64,000 nt of DNA from Streptomyces griseoaurantiacus (GCA_014656015.1 BNBP01000011.1:1-64000), one strand, 5' to 3'; positions 1 to 8,421 are shown, counted from the stretch's first letter. A program made the numbers and translations. Notes: generated by a model from the sequence alone, not told the origin.

Positions 1-29
1 GGGGCCGGGACGCACGTGGTCCCGGCCCC
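1..29. terminator. Perfect GC hairpin at window edge
   Basis: Positions 1-11 and 19-29 form a perfect 11-bp stem around a 7-nt loop. It lies beyond the rpmE2 terminator hairpin and could serve either rpmE2 or a gene outside the window. There is no U-tract, as is usual for actinomycete terminators. Confidence 0.5.
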
Positions 30-56
30 GCGGAAGCGGGAACCGGGCCGCGGGTG

Positions 57-81
57 GCCGCCGGGGTGGTGCCCCGGCGGC
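57..81 (-). terminator. Hairpin terminator after L31 gene
   Basis: Positions 57-66 pair perfectly with 72-81 around a 5-nt loop. The hairpin starts within about 10 nt of the L31 stop codon, the position expected of the terminator of the rpmG-rpmE2 transcript. Confidence 0.65.
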
Positions 82-89
82 GGGCCGGC

Positions 90-350
90 TCAGCCGGTGG
101 TGCGGCCTGCGCGGCCGTAGCGGCGCTCGAAGCGCTCGACGCGGCCGGCGGTGTCCACCACGCGCTGGGCGCCGGTGTAGAACGGGTGGCTCGCCGAGGA
201 GATCTCGACGTCGACCAGCGGGTAGGTGTTCCCGTCCGTCCACTCGATCGTCTTCGACGTCCAGGCGGTGGAGGTGGTCAGGAACGCGGTGTCGGCGGCA
301 CGGTCGCGGAAGACGACCGGGCGGCTCTCGGGATGGATACCGGACCTCAT
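90..350 (-). CDS. rpmE2: 50S ribosomal protein L31, type B
   Basis: Structural protein of the large ribosomal subunit. The 86-residue product opens [16 protein letters not shown] and carries the type-B signature around [20 protein letters not shown]. It has no cysteine, so it is the zinc-independent paralogue that in streptomycetes replaces zinc-binding L31 under zinc starvation (established knowledge of the family). An AGGAGG ribosome site lies about 9 nt upstream of the ATG at 350. It is the second gene of a pair with cysteine-free L33, on the same strand with a 110-nt gap. I did not find a recognisable Zur box in the short upstream sequence, so zinc control here is inferred only from the family. 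Confidence 0.95.
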   Translation of the reverse strand: MRSGIHPESRPVVFRDRAADTAFLTTSTAWTSKTIEWTDGNTYPLVDVEISSASHPFYTGAQRVVDTAGRVERFERRYGRAGRTTG

Positions 351-460
351 GGTGTGTGCCTCCTCATGGCCGTACGGCGGGGCGGACGGCCGATGGTGCG
401 GTGCGGGACGCGGTGTTCGCCGGGCGCTCGGCCCTGGAGCGGCCCGCGTGCTGGCGAGTG

Positions 461-625
461 CTAGCGCTCCTCGCGGAACAGGACGTGCTCCCCGGCCACG
501 GCGTCGTACTTGCGCAGGACGAGCCGGTCGGGGTCGTTGCGGCGGTTCTTGCGGGTCACGTAGGTGACGCCCGTTCCCGCCGTGGACCTGAGCTTGACGA
601 CGGGGCGCAGGGTGCTGCGTGCCAT
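461..625 (-). CDS. rpmG: 50S ribosomal protein L33 (cysteine-free paralogue)
   Basis: Ribosomal protein L33 of 54 residues, beginning [19 protein letters not shown] and containing the family core [20 protein letters not shown]. The start at 625 is chosen because it gives the usual L33 length and has an AAGGAGG site upstream; the longer in-frame extension has no L33 similarity. No cysteine is present, which marks the zinc-free paralogue, and the next gene encodes cysteine-free L31. The two probably form one transcript used when zinc is short (inference from known Streptomyces paralogues). Confidence 0.93.
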   Translation of the reverse strand: MARSTLRPVVKLRSTAGTGVTYVTRKNRRNDPDRLVLRKYDAVAGEHVLFREER

Positions 626-731
626 GAGGGGCCTCCTTCCACCGACACCGCCCGGGATTGTCTCGGGCATGTCAGTCACATGGGGTCCAACACGGCACCC
701 CCGCCGGGCATTCCCGCCGTACCCTGACCCC

Positions 732-1265
732 GTGCATCTCTGTTTCGTCTGTACCGGGAACATCTGCCGCTCGCCCTCCGCCGCCCTCGTCCTCGCCGAA
801 CATCTGCGCCGGGCCGGGCTGGACGGGGCGGTCGAGGTCAGCAGTGCGGGGATCGAGCCCTGGCACGCCGGTGAGCCCATCGACGAGCGGTCCGGCGAGG
901 TGCTGGCCCGGCACGGCTACCCGGTGGAGCACGTCGCCGCGCAGCTCGGTGCCGAGCACCTGGACGCCGACCTCTTCCTGGCGATGGACCGGGGCCACGA
1001 GAAGGCGCTGCGCCGCCTCGTCGCGGACCCCTCCCGCGTGCGGATGCTGCGCTCCTTCGCCCCGGACGCGAGCGGCGGCCTCGACGTGCCGGACCCGTAC
1101 TACGGCGGGCCCGAGGGGTTCGAGGAGGTGCTGTCCCTGATCGAGGCGACGGTGCCGGGACTGCTCGCGCACGTGCGCGAGCGTCTCGACGCGGAGGCCG
1201 GGGCCGCCGACGGAACCGACACGGGTACGGGCCGCGGCCCGGGCGCCCGTCCCGGCGGCGCGTGA
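732..1265 (+). CDS. ptpA: Low-molecular-weight protein-tyrosine phosphatase
   Basis: Cytoplasmic phosphatase that hydrolyses phosphotyrosine on proteins. The active-site loop [15 protein letters not shown] sequence is [11 protein letters not shown] near the N-terminus (nucleophilic Cys, P-loop Arg), and the general-acid DPYYGG motif is near residue 122. The GTG at 732 places the P-loop about 5 residues from the N-terminus as in the family; an ATG at 669 is a possible but less likely start. The product is 177 aa, somewhat longer than typical because of a Gly/Pro/Ala-rich C-terminal tail. Its stop overlaps the start of the following kinase-like gene (GTGA), which suggests coupling. It resembles PtpA of Streptomyces, a regulator of secondary metabolism and lipid or carbon metabolism. 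Confidence 0.9.
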   Translation: MHLCFVCTGNICRSPSAALVLAEHLRRAGLDGAVEVSSAGIEPWHAGEPIDERSGEVLARHGYPVEHVAAQLGAEHLDADLFLAMDRGHEKALRRLVADPSRVRMLRSFAPDASGGLDVPDPYYGGPEGFEEVLSLIEATVPGLLAHVRERLDAEAGAADGTDTGTGRGPGARPGGA

Positions 1266-2170
1266 CCGGCCGCCCCATGGCCGCACATGCCGCTCCCCCG
1301 TCCCCCGGCGGCCCCGACGAGACCCCCGAGGCGGTCGCCGCGCGGGTGACCGGGCGGTCCGTGACCGGCCGGCGGCGGCTGTCCGCAGGGGTCACGGAGG
1401 TCACGCTCGCCGCGGGCGGGTCGGTGATCGTCAAGCACGGTGAGGAGGCCCGCGCGGTGCGGGCCGAGGCGGCCGGGCTGCGCTGGCTGGCCGAGGCGGG
1501 CGCGGTCCCGGTGCCGGCCGTGCGCGGCGAGGAGGCGTACTGGCTGGTCACCGACCGGGTGTCCCCGGGCGAGCCCACAGCGGAGGCGGCCGAGCGCTTC
1601 GGCCGGGACCTGGCCGCGCTGCACGCGTCCGGTGCCGCCGCCTTCGGCGCGCCGCCGCCGGGCGGCCCGCGGGAGGCGTACATCGGACGCGCCCCGATGC
1701 GCGACGTGCCCGGCGCGGAGTGGCCGCGCTGGTACGCCGAGCACCGGGTGCTGCCGTATCTGCGCCGCGCGGTCGACGAGGGCACCGTGGGGCCGGCCGA
1801 GGCGAGGCCGGTCGAGGAGGTGTGCGGGCGGCTGCCCGAGCTGGCCGGTCCCCCGGAGCCGCCCGCCCGGCTGCACGGCGACCTGTGGAACGGCAACGTG
1901 CTGTGGGGCGCCGACGGACGGGCCTGGCTGATCGACCCGGCCGCGCACGGCGGCCACCGGGAGACCGACCTGGCCATGCTCCGGTTGTTCGGCTGCCCCG
2001 GGCTGGACCGGATCCTCGGCGCCTACCGGCAGGCGGCCCCGCTCGCCGAGGGGTGGCGCGACCGGATCGGCCTGCACCAGTTGTTCCCGCTCCTGGTGCA
2101 CACGGTGCTGTTCGGGCGCGGCTACGCCGGGCAGGCCCTGGCGGCGGCCCGCTCGGCGCTGCGCGCCTGA
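1262..2170 (+). CDS. Fructosamine kinase family protein
   Basis: Member of the APH-like fructosamine-3-kinase family, which phosphorylates sugar adducts on protein amines and so starts deglycation. The Brenner-type catalytic motif LHGDLWNGNVLW is near residue 205 and the metal-binding IDPAAHGG near residue 224, both intact. The 302-aa length fits bacterial members. The GTG start at 1262 overlaps the phosphatase stop by 4 nt; an ATG 5 codons downstream is an alternative. The coupling to a tyrosine phosphatase is seen in bacteria: a phosphatase paired with fructosamine kinase may handle downstream products (inference). Substrate is not identifiable from sequence. Confidence 0.88.
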   Translation: MTGRPMAAHAAPPSPGGPDETPEAVAARVTGRSVTGRRRLSAGVTEVTLAAGGSVIVKHGEEARAVRAEAAGLRWLAEAGAVPVPAVRGEEAYWLVTDRVSPGEPTAEAAERFGRDLAALHASGAAAFGAPPPGGPREAYIGRAPMRDVPGAEWPRWYAEHRVLPYLRRAVDEGTVGPAEARPVEEVCGRLPELAGPPEPPARLHGDLWNGNVLWGADGRAWLIDPAAHGGHRETDLAMLRLFGCPGLDRILGAYRQAAPLAEGWRDRIGLHQLFPLLVHTVLFGRGYAGQALAAARSALRA

Positions 2171-2219
2171 CCCGGGGTGGCCCGGACACCCCCGTGCCCC
2201 GGGGCTTCCCGGGCGCGGG

Positions 2220-2981
2220 TCACCGCGCCGCCATGCGCAGGGCGCCGTCCATCCGGATCGTCTCGCCGTTGAGGTAGTCGTGCTCGGCGACCATCGTGAC
2301 CAGGCGGGCGTACTCCTCCGGGCGCGCGAGGCGCTGCGGGAAGGGGACGCTTCGGCCGAGCCCGGCGCGGACCTCCTCGCTGAAGCCCGCCATCATCGGG
2401 GTGTCCACGATGCCGGGCGCGATCGTGACGACGCGGATGCCGTACTGGGCGAGGTCCCGCGCCGCGGTGACCGTCATGCCCGCGACACCGGCCTTGGAGG
2501 CGGCGTAGGCGATCTGGCCGATCTGCCCCTCGTAGGCGGCGATCGAGGCGGTGTTGACGACGAGCCCTCGCTGCCCGTCCTCGTCGGGCTCCTGGGCGGC
2601 GAGGGCGGCCGCGGCCAGCCGCAGCACGTTGAAGGTGCCCACCAGGTTGACGTCGACGACCGTGCGGAAGAGGTCCAGGTCGTGCGGTCCCCTGCGGCCG
2701 ACGAGCCGGGCGGAGGGCGCGATGCCGGCGCAGTTCACGGCGAGGCGCAGCGTCGCCCCGTCGGCCTCGATCCGGTCGAGGGCGGCGCGCACCGGCGCCT
2801 CCTGGGTGACGTCGGCGGCGAGCAGGGTGACACCCTCGGGGAGGGCCCCGGTCTCCGCCACGGCCTTGTCGAGGTCGAGGCCGTAGACGGTGGCACCGCG
2901 GGCCGCGAGCGCGGCGGCGGTGGCGGCGCCGAGACCGGAGGCGGCACCGGTGACGAGGGCCGTGGTTCCTGCGAGCTTCAT
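2220..2981 (-). CDS. SDR oxidoreductase, 3-hydroxyacyl-CoA dehydrogenase type
   Basis: Classical short-chain dehydrogenase of 253 aa. The cofactor motif TGAASGLG starts near residue 11, the NAG element appears as NCAG near 84, and the catalytic Ser and YxxxK are in TASIAAYEGQIGQIAYAASK. The sequence around DLDLFRTVVDVNLVGTFNVLRL and the end motif NGETIRMDGALRM resemble type-2 3-hydroxyacyl-CoA dehydrogenases (HSD17B10-like). It follows an acyl-CoA dehydrogenase on the same strand, so oxidation of 3-hydroxyacyl-CoA in fatty-acid or branched-chain degradation is likely. Exact substrate chain type is unresolved. Confidence 0.88.
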   Translation of the reverse strand: MKLAGTTALVTGAASGLGAATAAALAARGATVYGLDLDKAVAETGALPEGVTLLAADVTQEAPVRAALDRIEADGATLRLAVNCAGIAPSARLVGRRGPHDLDLFRTVVDVNLVGTFNVLRLAAAALAAQEPDEDGQRGLVVNTASIAAYEGQIGQIAYAASKAGVAGMTVTAARDLAQYGIRVVTIAPGIVDTPMMAGFSEEVRAGLGRSVPFPQRLARPEEYARLVTMVAEHDYLNGETIRMDGALRMAAR

Positions 2982-3006
2982 GAGGTCTTCCCACTCCTGA
3001 GGTGTG

Positions 3007-3034
3007 CGGACGCCCGGGGGCAGGCGGGCGTCCG
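3007..3034 (-). terminator. Intergenic hairpin between acyl-CoA dehydrogenase and SDR
   Basis: Perfect 10-bp inverted repeat (3007-3016 with 3025-3034) and an 8-nt loop in the 106-nt gap between two co-directional genes. It could end the dehydrogenase transcript or reduce read-through into the SDR gene. Confidence 0.5.
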
Positions 3035-3087
3035 GGGCGTAGGGGCGTCGGGGGTGTACGGGTGCCGGGGCGGCTGTCGCGGGATGG

Positions 3088-4227
3088 TCAGGCGGCCAGG
3101 CCGCGGCTGATGACCAGCCGCTGGATCTGGTTGGTGCCCTCGAAGATCTGCGTGATCTTGGCCTCCCGCATGTACCGCTCGACGGGGAAGTCGCGCGTGT
3201 AGCCGTATCCGCCGAGCACCTGGACGGCGTCGGTGGTGACCTTCATGGCGGCGTCGGTGGCGACCAGCTTGGCGACGCTCGCCTGTCGGCTGAAGGCGTG
3301 CCCCCGGTCCCGGCGGCGGGCCGCGTCGAGGTAGGTGGCGCGGGCCGAGTCGACGGCGGCGGTCATGTCGGCGAGCAGGAAGCCGAGGCCCTGGTGGTCG
3401 ACGAGGCGCCGGCCGAAGGTGGTGCGCTCGTTGGCGTAGTCGACGGCGACGTCGAGCGCGGCCTGGGCGAGGCCGGTGGCGCAGGCGGCGATGCCGAGCC
3501 GGCCGCAGTCCAGGGCGCTGAAGGCGATGGCCAGCCCCTGCCCCTCCGCGCCGATCAGCCGGTCCTTCTCGAGCAGGGCGCCGTCCCAGTGGGCGGCGGC
3601 GGTGGGCACGGCGTGCAGGCCCATCTTCCGCTCGGGCAGACCGAAGCTCAGTCCCTCGACGGCGCCGGGGGCGAGGAAGCAGGAGACGCCGTGCGGGCCG
3701 GGGGCGGTGCGGGCGAAGAGGGCGTAGAAGTCGGCCTTGCCGCCGTGGGTGATCCACGCCTTGGTGCCGGTGATCCGGTAGCCCTCGGGGGTGGGCTCGG
3801 CCTTGCAGGTCAGGGCGGCCGCGTCGGAGCCGGCGCCGGGTTCGGAGAGGCTGTAGCCGCCGATCCGCTCGCCCGCGAGCATGGCGGGCAGCCAGCGCTC
3901 CTTCTGCTCCTCGGTGCCGTAGGCGTGCAGGGGGTGGCAGGCGAGGGTGTGGACGCTGGTGGCCACCGCGACGGACGCCCAGCGGGCGGCGAGTTCCTCC
4001 AGGACCTGGAGGTACACCTCGTAGGGCTGGCCTCCGCCGCCGTACTCCTCCGGGTAGACCAGGCCCAGCAGCCCGGCCTGGCCGAGGGTGGCGAACAGGC
4101 CCTCGGGATAGCTCTCGGCCCGCTCGTGCTCCTCGACGCGCGGGGCGAGTTCCTTGTCGGCGATCTCCCTGGTGAGGGCGATGAGGTCCGCGGCTTCGGG
4201 GGTGGGAAGCAGTCGGTCGACGTCCAT
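3088..4227 (-). CDS. Acyl-CoA dehydrogenase
   Basis: FAD enzyme that introduces the alpha-beta double bond in acyl-CoA. All family landmarks are visible in 379 aa: the N-terminal helical domain, the LSEPGAGSDAA substrate and FAD loop, the KAWITHGGKAD segment, and the C-terminal FEGTNQIQR where Glu (about residue 363) is the usual catalytic base. The end RLVISRGLA is typical of short- or branched-chain members. The gene heads a probable beta-oxidation pair with the downstream SDR and is divergent from a TetR gene; the palindrome at 4239-4268 lies just upstream of its start, so repression by that TetR is likely (inference). Confidence 0.93.
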   Translation of the reverse strand: MDVDRLLPTPEAADLIALTREIADKELAPRVEEHERAESYPEGLFATLGQAGLLGLVYPEEYGGGGQPYEVYLQVLEELAARWASVAVATSVHTLACHPLHAYGTEEQKERWLPAMLAGERIGGYSLSEPGAGSDAAALTCKAEPTPEGYRITGTKAWITHGGKADFYALFARTAPGPHGVSCFLAPGAVEGLSFGLPERKMGLHAVPTAAAHWDGALLEKDRLIGAEGQGLAIAFSALDCGRLGIAACATGLAQAALDVAVDYANERTTFGRRLVDHQGLGFLLADMTAAVDSARATYLDAARRRDRGHAFSRQASVAKLVATDAAMKVTTDAVQVLGGYGYTRDFPVERYMREAKITQIFEGTNQIQRLVISRGLAA

Positions 4228-4238
4228 GGCGACTCCTA

Positions 4239-4268
4239 GCGGTACTCCTGGTGGTACCAGAGTACCGC
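4239..4268. promoter_or_regulatory. Palindromic operator between acyl-CoA dehydrogenase and TetR gene
   Basis: Arms GCGGTACTC (4239-4247) and GAGTACCGC (4260-4268) are perfect complements; the 12-nt centre is itself nearly symmetric (CTGGT..TACCA). It lies 11 nt from the dehydrogenase start and 40 nt from the TetR start, an ideal position for divergent control by the TetR protein. Regulator assignment is inference. Confidence 0.7.
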
Positions 4269-4308
4269 TTCACGTGTCGCCCGCCACTTCTCTTGGAATA
4301 CTGGCCGG

Positions 4309-4911
4309 GTGATCGACACCTCGGCCGTGGACGGCCCCAGACCGACCGGGCGGGGCGCCGCGCGCCGCTCCGAGCTCTTCGACGAGCTGGTGGATCTCCT
4401 GGTGGCCGAGGGGTTCGCCCACTTCACGCTGGACGACCTGGCCGCCCGCCTGCACTGCTCCAAGCGCACCCTGTACGGCCTCGCCGGGAGCAAGGAGCAG
4501 CTCGTACGGACCGCCGTGGTGCACTTCTTCCGGCGGGCGACCGCCCACGTGGAGGGCGCGCTCGCGGCCGAGAGCGATCCCGCGCGCCGGCTCGCCGCCT
4601 ATCTGGGCGCGGTCTCGGCGGAGCTGGCCCCGGCCTCGCCGCGCTTCTTCGACGACGTGGCCGCGTTCGAACCGGCCGCGGAGGTCTACGACCGCAATAC
4701 GCGGGCCGCCGCGCAGCGCATACAGCAGCTCATCGACGAGGGCATGGCCTCGGGAGCCTTCCGCGAGGTCCACGTGGCGTTCGCCGCCGACGTGATCAGC
4801 TCGGTGATGGTGCGCATCCAGCGCCGCCAGGTGGCCGCCACCACCGGGCTGACCGACGCCCAGGCCTATGCCCACCTGGCGGAACTGCTGCTGCACGGCC
4901 TGGCCCGCTGA
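4309..4911 (+). CDS. TetR family transcriptional regulator
   Basis: One-component repressor of 200 aa. The N-terminal helix-turn-helix region includes GFAHFTLDDLAARLHCSKRTLYGLAGSKEQL in outline (residues about 36-66), followed by an all-helical ligand domain with the TetR C-terminal pattern. Start is the GTG at 4309. It is divergent from the acyl-CoA dehydrogenase gene and shares with it the palindrome at 4239-4268, so it probably represses the beta-oxidation pair and itself, with an acyl-CoA or fatty acid as plausible ligand (inference). Confidence 0.88.
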   Translation: MIDTSAVDGPRPTGRGAARRSELFDELVDLLVAEGFAHFTLDDLAARLHCSKRTLYGLAGSKEQLVRTAVVHFFRRATAHVEGALAAESDPARRLAAYLGAVSAELAPASPRFFDDVAAFEPAAEVYDRNTRAAAQRIQQLIDEGMASGAFREVHVAFAADVISSVMVRIQRRQVAATTGLTDAQAYAHLAELLLHGLAR

Positions 4912-5042
4912 GCCGGACGGGACGCTGCTCGCCCCCCGAGGGGAGGGAAGCCGGTGCCCGGTCCCCGGGGCCGGCAGCGCGGCGACCGCCGTCCCCGCCG
5001 GCCGGTGCCAGGTCGGGGCCCGGCGCGGTCGGGGGCCGGGGG

Positions 5043-5876
5043 TCAGGCCAGGGTGCCGCGCGACGCCGAGCGGATGGCGAGTTCGGCGGCCTCCAGGGTG
5101 ACGACCGGGGAGGCGCCCTCGACCCCCGGCACGCAGACCACCGTGCCCTTCTCCAGGTCGCGCAGGGAGGCGTCGACCACCTCGCCCACGGGCATGCCGC
5201 CCTCCTCGTGCACCGCCTGTTCGGGCCCGGGCACCGGAGCCTCACCCCGCGAGAGGTGGAACTCGGTGGCCGTCAGGCCGGGGCACAGCACCTGGACGCG
5301 CAGCGGGGTGCCGCCGAGTTCCGCCGCGAGGGTGCGCGTGAAGGTGACCACGTATCCCTTGGAGCCGCCGTAGACCGCGCGTTCGGGCAGCGGACGCGGC
5401 GGCAGGGCGCCGGCGAAGGCGAGCTGGGAGGCGACGTTCACCACCGTGCCGCGGCCGTGCTCCAGCATGACCGGGACCGCCGCGCGGGTCAGCGCGGTCA
5501 CGGCGAGGACGTTGACGTGCAGGACCTTGGCCATCAGGGCCGGTTCCAGCTCGGCGAAGGGGCCGTATCCGTTGATGCCCGCGTTGTTCAGCAGGAAGCC
5601 GACGTCCCCGCGCGCGACGCGCGCGGTCACCCGGGCCAGGCCGTCCGGCGAGGCGAGGTCGGCGACCAGGGGCTCGGCCTCGGTGCCGGTCTCCGCGCGA
5701 AGCCGGGCCGCCAGGTCCTCCAGGCGGTCGGCGCGCCGGGCCACCAGGACGGTGTCCCACCCGTCGGCGGCGAGGCGTTCGGCGTAGGCCGCGCCGATGC
5801 CGGAGGAGGCGCCCGTCACCAGTGCCGTACCGCGCCCCTCTTGCCCGCTCGTCCGTCCGTTCCCGCGTCCGTCCAT
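5043..5876 (-). CDS. SDR family NAD(P)-dependent oxidoreductase
   Basis: Classical short-chain dehydrogenase/reductase of about 277 aa. TGASSGIG binds the cofactor, LLNNAGINGYG carries the NNAG element, and the catalytic residues are in NVASQLAFAG and the YGGSKGYV tetrad motif. The ATG at 5876 is chosen because the dinucleotide fold begins soon after it and an AAGGGCGA site precedes it; an upstream in-frame extension to 6035 is low-complexity and unlikely to be translated. The sequence resembles ketoreductase-like SDRs of the DltE/YqjQ type. No pathway partner is evident: the TetR upstream faces the other module and the next gene is a sensor. Confidence 0.85.
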   Translation of the reverse strand: MDGRGNGRTSGQEGRGTALVTGASSGIGAAYAERLAADGWDTVLVARRADRLEDLAARLRAETGTEAEPLVADLASPDGLARVTARVARGDVGFLLNNAGINGYGPFAELEPALMAKVLHVNVLAVTALTRAAVPVMLEHGRGTVVNVASQLAFAGALPPRPLPERAVYGGSKGYVVTFTRTLAAELGGTPLRVQVLCPGLTATEFHLSRGEAPVPGPEQAVHEEGGMPVGEVVDASLRDLEKGTVVCVPGVEGASPVVTLEAAELAIRSASRGTLA

Positions 5877-6068
5877 CGGCTCGCCCTTCGCTGTGCCCGC
5901 TGACCGTGTGCTCGTGTGCTCGTCCCGGGTGTCCCCCTCGCCGCCGTGCCCCGCCCCGTGGCCCCGGATCCCCTTCGTATCCCGGGTTCCTCCTCCGCCT
6001 CGGCCAACACTCCGGCCCCGGGACACCCGGCGCACGCACGGTCTCCGTGGCCCGGCGGGCGGTGCGGG

Positions 6069-6980
6069 TCAGCGGGCGGTCCGGCCGAGGGCGTGCAGGT
6101 GTTCGAGTGCGTCGAGGACGACGGTGCGGCGGTGCCAGGACAGCCAGCGGCCCGCGGCGTCGCCGGTCTCCTGCAGCGCCCGGAGCTGGGCGTGGGTGAA
6201 TCCGGCGAGCGGGCGGCTGTGGTGCGAGGAGGCGATGCCGAGGACCGAGCCGGCCCGGTTGACCAGGGGCACGCTGTGGCAGGCGCGGCTGCCGGCCTGG
6301 AGGATCGTCGCGCGGGACTCCTCGTCGAAGACGTCCGCGACGGCCACGTCCGGCACGGTCACCTGGCGGCGCTCCTCCGCGGCCTCGGAGCAGGAGGTGG
6401 TGTGCCCCTCGACGAAGGCGAAGAAGTCGGTGAACCGGCGGTTCAGCCCGGTGTGCTTCTCCATACGCAGCACACCGCCCTCCACCAGTTGGACGTTGCC
6501 CATCCCGGCCTGTGTGACGTCCAGTACGCGGCGCAGCACCCCGGACAGGACGGCGCCGTGGCTGGAGCGGTCGGCGGGGGCGACTCGGACGCCCGGCAGC
6601 GGGGGCGGGCTGTAGCGGGCGCGGCCGGGGAACCAGGCGGTGGCGTCGTGGTCGGGGGCCGGGGTGCGCACGAGCGCGTCGGCGAGCGTGTGCAGCTTGA
6701 TGTTGCTGCGCTGCGAGGCCTCCCGCAGCAGGGTGAACGCCGTGGCGGGGTCGGGCAGCCGGTAGCGCTCCATCAGGATGCCCTGGGCCAGGGTGATGCC
6801 GGGGTGGGCGTGCAGCCGGTTGCGCAGTTCGGTCGTGCGGCGCAGCAGTTCGGCGTTCTCCCGCCGGAGGGCCTCCAGGCCGGTCTCGCGTGCGGGGAGG
6901 GAATCCTCGGGAACAGCGGTGGTCTCGGCGTTCCGGCCGCCCATGTCGCGCAACGGTGGATACTCCGGTTCCTGGCTCAT
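6069..6980 (-). CDS. ANTAR-GAF regulatory protein
   Basis: Cytoplasmic sensor and RNA-binding regulator of 303 aa. Residues about 25-60 form a coiled-coil-like stretch (LEALRRENAELLRRTTELRN), followed by an ANTAR domain with the hallmark AQGILMERYRLPDPATAFTLL near 60-100. A GAF-like sensory domain follows (about 150-290, with HSVPLVNRAGSVLGIASS). ANTAR proteins act by binding paired hexaloop hairpins in mRNA to prevent termination. The order here, ANTAR first and GAF second, is the reverse of the usual GAF-ANTAR arrangement. Start 6980 has an AGGAG site; the upstream extension lacks coding character. Neighbouring RsbW-like gene suggests a small signalling group. Confidence 0.8.
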   Translation of the reverse strand: MSQEPEYPPLRDMGGRNAETTAVPEDSLPARETGLEALRRENAELLRRTTELRNRLHAHPGITLAQGILMERYRLPDPATAFTLLREASQRSNIKLHTLADALVRTPAPDHDATAWFPGRARYSPPPLPGVRVAPADRSSHGAVLSGVLRRVLDVTQAGMGNVQLVEGGVLRMEKHTGLNRRFTDFFAFVEGHTTSCSEAAEERRQVTVPDVAVADVFDEESRATILQAGSRACHSVPLVNRAGSVLGIASSHHSRPLAGFTHAQLRALQETGDAAGRWLSWHRRTVVLDALEHLHALGRTAR

Positions 6981-7181
6981 ACGGGGGTGCTCCTGGGGTG
7001 AAACTCGGCAGGCGAGGACATGACCACGGGGCACCGCGCCCGGTGCGACCGGTCGCCCGGACACTCCGGGCATGCCTGCTTCCCAAGCACCTGCGGCGCA
7101 CCTACCCCGGCTCGCGCTCCGCACTCCGCACGCTGCACGCCCCTGCCCGCGGCACCGGGCGGCCACGAACGGCGGCGCCGC

Positions 7182-7661
7182 TCACCGCGGCGCACCGTCG
7201 GACTCCGCTCCGGTCGGCTCGTCGAGGTAGGAGATCAGGGCGGTGACCCGCTTGCCGACGGCCTCGCGGCGAATGCGGAGGTCCTCCGCCAGCGCGTGCA
7301 CGATCTCCAGACCGTGCTGGCCCACCCGTCCGGGGTCCGCCGCCCTGGCCGTGGGCAGCGCCGGGTCGCTGTCCCAGACGGCCACCTCGACCATGTCGCC
7401 GACGATCCCCAGGCTCAGCACCACCGGTCCGGGCGCGTACTTCCTGGCGTTGGTGACCAGTTCGCTGACGACGAGCTGGGTGATGTCCAGCGCCCGTTGG
7501 GCGATCGGCAGCGCGTACTCGGTGCGCGCCGAGGTGAGGAAGTCGGCGGCGAGCCGCCGGGCGTCCGCGATGGAGGCCGACGCACCGTCCAGAGCGGCGG
7601 AGGTCCGTGGGAGACCACCGCCCGACGCCGTGCCGTCCTCGTCGCCGGGTACCGCTTCCAT
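7182..7661 (-). CDS. RsbW-like ATP-binding protein (anti-sigma kinase type)
   Basis: Small HATPase-c protein of about 159 aa, of the kind that acts as anti-sigma factor or serine kinase in actinomycete stress and development signalling. The N-box helix VVSELVTNARKYAPGP is clear, then the G1 region WDSDPALPTARAADPGRVGQHGLEIVHALAEDL contains the degenerate glycine-rich ATP lid. The ATG at 7661 is preferred because GAAGG lies 8 nt upstream; ATGs at 7685 and 7700 are alternatives. No partner sigma or anti-anti-sigma gene is adjacent, so its target is unknown. Confidence 0.82.
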   Translation of the reverse strand: MEAVPGDEDGTASGGGLPRTSAALDGASASIADARRLAADFLTSARTEYALPIAQRALDITQLVVSELVTNARKYAPGPVVLSLGIVGDMVEVAVWDSDPALPTARAADPGRVGQHGLEIVHALAEDLRIRREAVGKRVTALISYLDEPTGAESDGAPR

Positions 7662-7734
7662 ACAGGCCGCCTTCGTTGCCCCCATCACGCGCTCGCACAT
7701 ACCCCCGAAACCCGGTGGACACGCCTGTGACACA

Positions 7735-8364
7735 TCACACTGCCCCGCCGCCCGTGGCGTAGCGGGTGACCATGGCGACGAGTTCGTTCTCCAGCCGGCC
7801 GGCCTCGACGGGGTCGGGGGCGGCGGTGAGCTGGTGGACGAGGAGTTCGACCGTGGCGACGATGAGCCGGGCCGCGACATGGGTGTCCCGCACGCGGGCG
7901 TCGGGGTGCCGGGTGAGGAGTTCCTCGACGTAGGCGACGCGCTCCCTCTCGTAGCGGGAGACCCGATCCAGCACCTCCGAGGCCCGGGGTGCCTGCTCGG
8001 CCATCACCTGCAGCAGGTGCGGATCGTCCCGGTGGTTGTCGATCACGATGCGCACGTGGGCGCGGAAGATGCCCGCCAGGGTGCCGGGGAGGGTCTCCTC
8101 CCGCAGGCGTTCCAGCGCCTGGCGCCCCTCGTCGAGGTGGCGGGTCACGAGCTCCAGCAGGATCGCGTCCTTGTTCGGGTAGTACTGGTAGAGCGATCCG
8201 ATGGAGACGCGGGCCCGCTCGGCGATCCGGTTGGTGGTCCCGGCGGCGTAGCCCATCTCGCCGAAAACGTGAGCAGCGGCGTCGAGGATGCGCTGCCGGG
8301 TGAGCTCGGCCCGGGCCTGGCGGGGCTGTTTACGTGGGTGGATCCGGCGTCGGTCCGAGGTCAC
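7735..8364 (-). CDS. TetR family transcriptional regulator
   Basis: Repressor of 209 aa with a typical N-terminal HTH (LTRQRILDAAAHVFGEMGYA followed by TNRIAERARVSIGSLYQYYPNKDAIL) and a helical ligand domain with the conserved RYERERVAYVEELL stretch near the C-terminal half. It is divergent from the PPOX flavoprotein gene; the near-perfect TGA-CAATTG-TCA type palindrome at 8408-8421 lies between them. It therefore probably controls the 8540-10148 operon. The ligand is unknown. Confidence 0.88.
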   Translation of the reverse strand: MTSDRRRIHPRKQPRQARAELTRQRILDAAAHVFGEMGYAAGTTNRIAERARVSIGSLYQYYPNKDAILLELVTRHLDEGRQALERLREETLPGTLAGIFRAHVRIVIDNHRDDPHLLQVMAEQAPRASEVLDRVSRYERERVAYVEELLTRHPDARVRDTHVAARLIVATVELLVHQLTAAPDPVEAGRLENELVAMVTRYATGGGAV

Positions 8365-8407
8365 GGCACCTCCTGGGCGGGGCGTGGAACGCGAGTGGCG
8401 GACGACC

Positions 8408-8421
8408 TGAACAATTGCTCA
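8408..8421. promoter_or_regulatory. TetR-type operator candidate
   Basis: TGAACAATTGCTCA is symmetric except for one base pair and sits 44 nt upstream of the TetR start and 119 nt upstream of the flavoprotein start. TGAGCNNNNGCTCA-like symmetry is common for TetR operators. Binding by the adjacent TetR is inference. Confidence 0.55.

Noticed and set aside
54..464. Plus-strand frame over the L31 gene
   Set aside because: Antisense shadow of the ribosomal gene; sequence is Ala/Gly/Arg/Val-rich with no family resemblance.
461..880. Extended 139-aa form of L33
   Set aside because: The N-terminal 85 residues overlap the phosphatase region antisense and are unlike L33; the 54-aa form matches the family.
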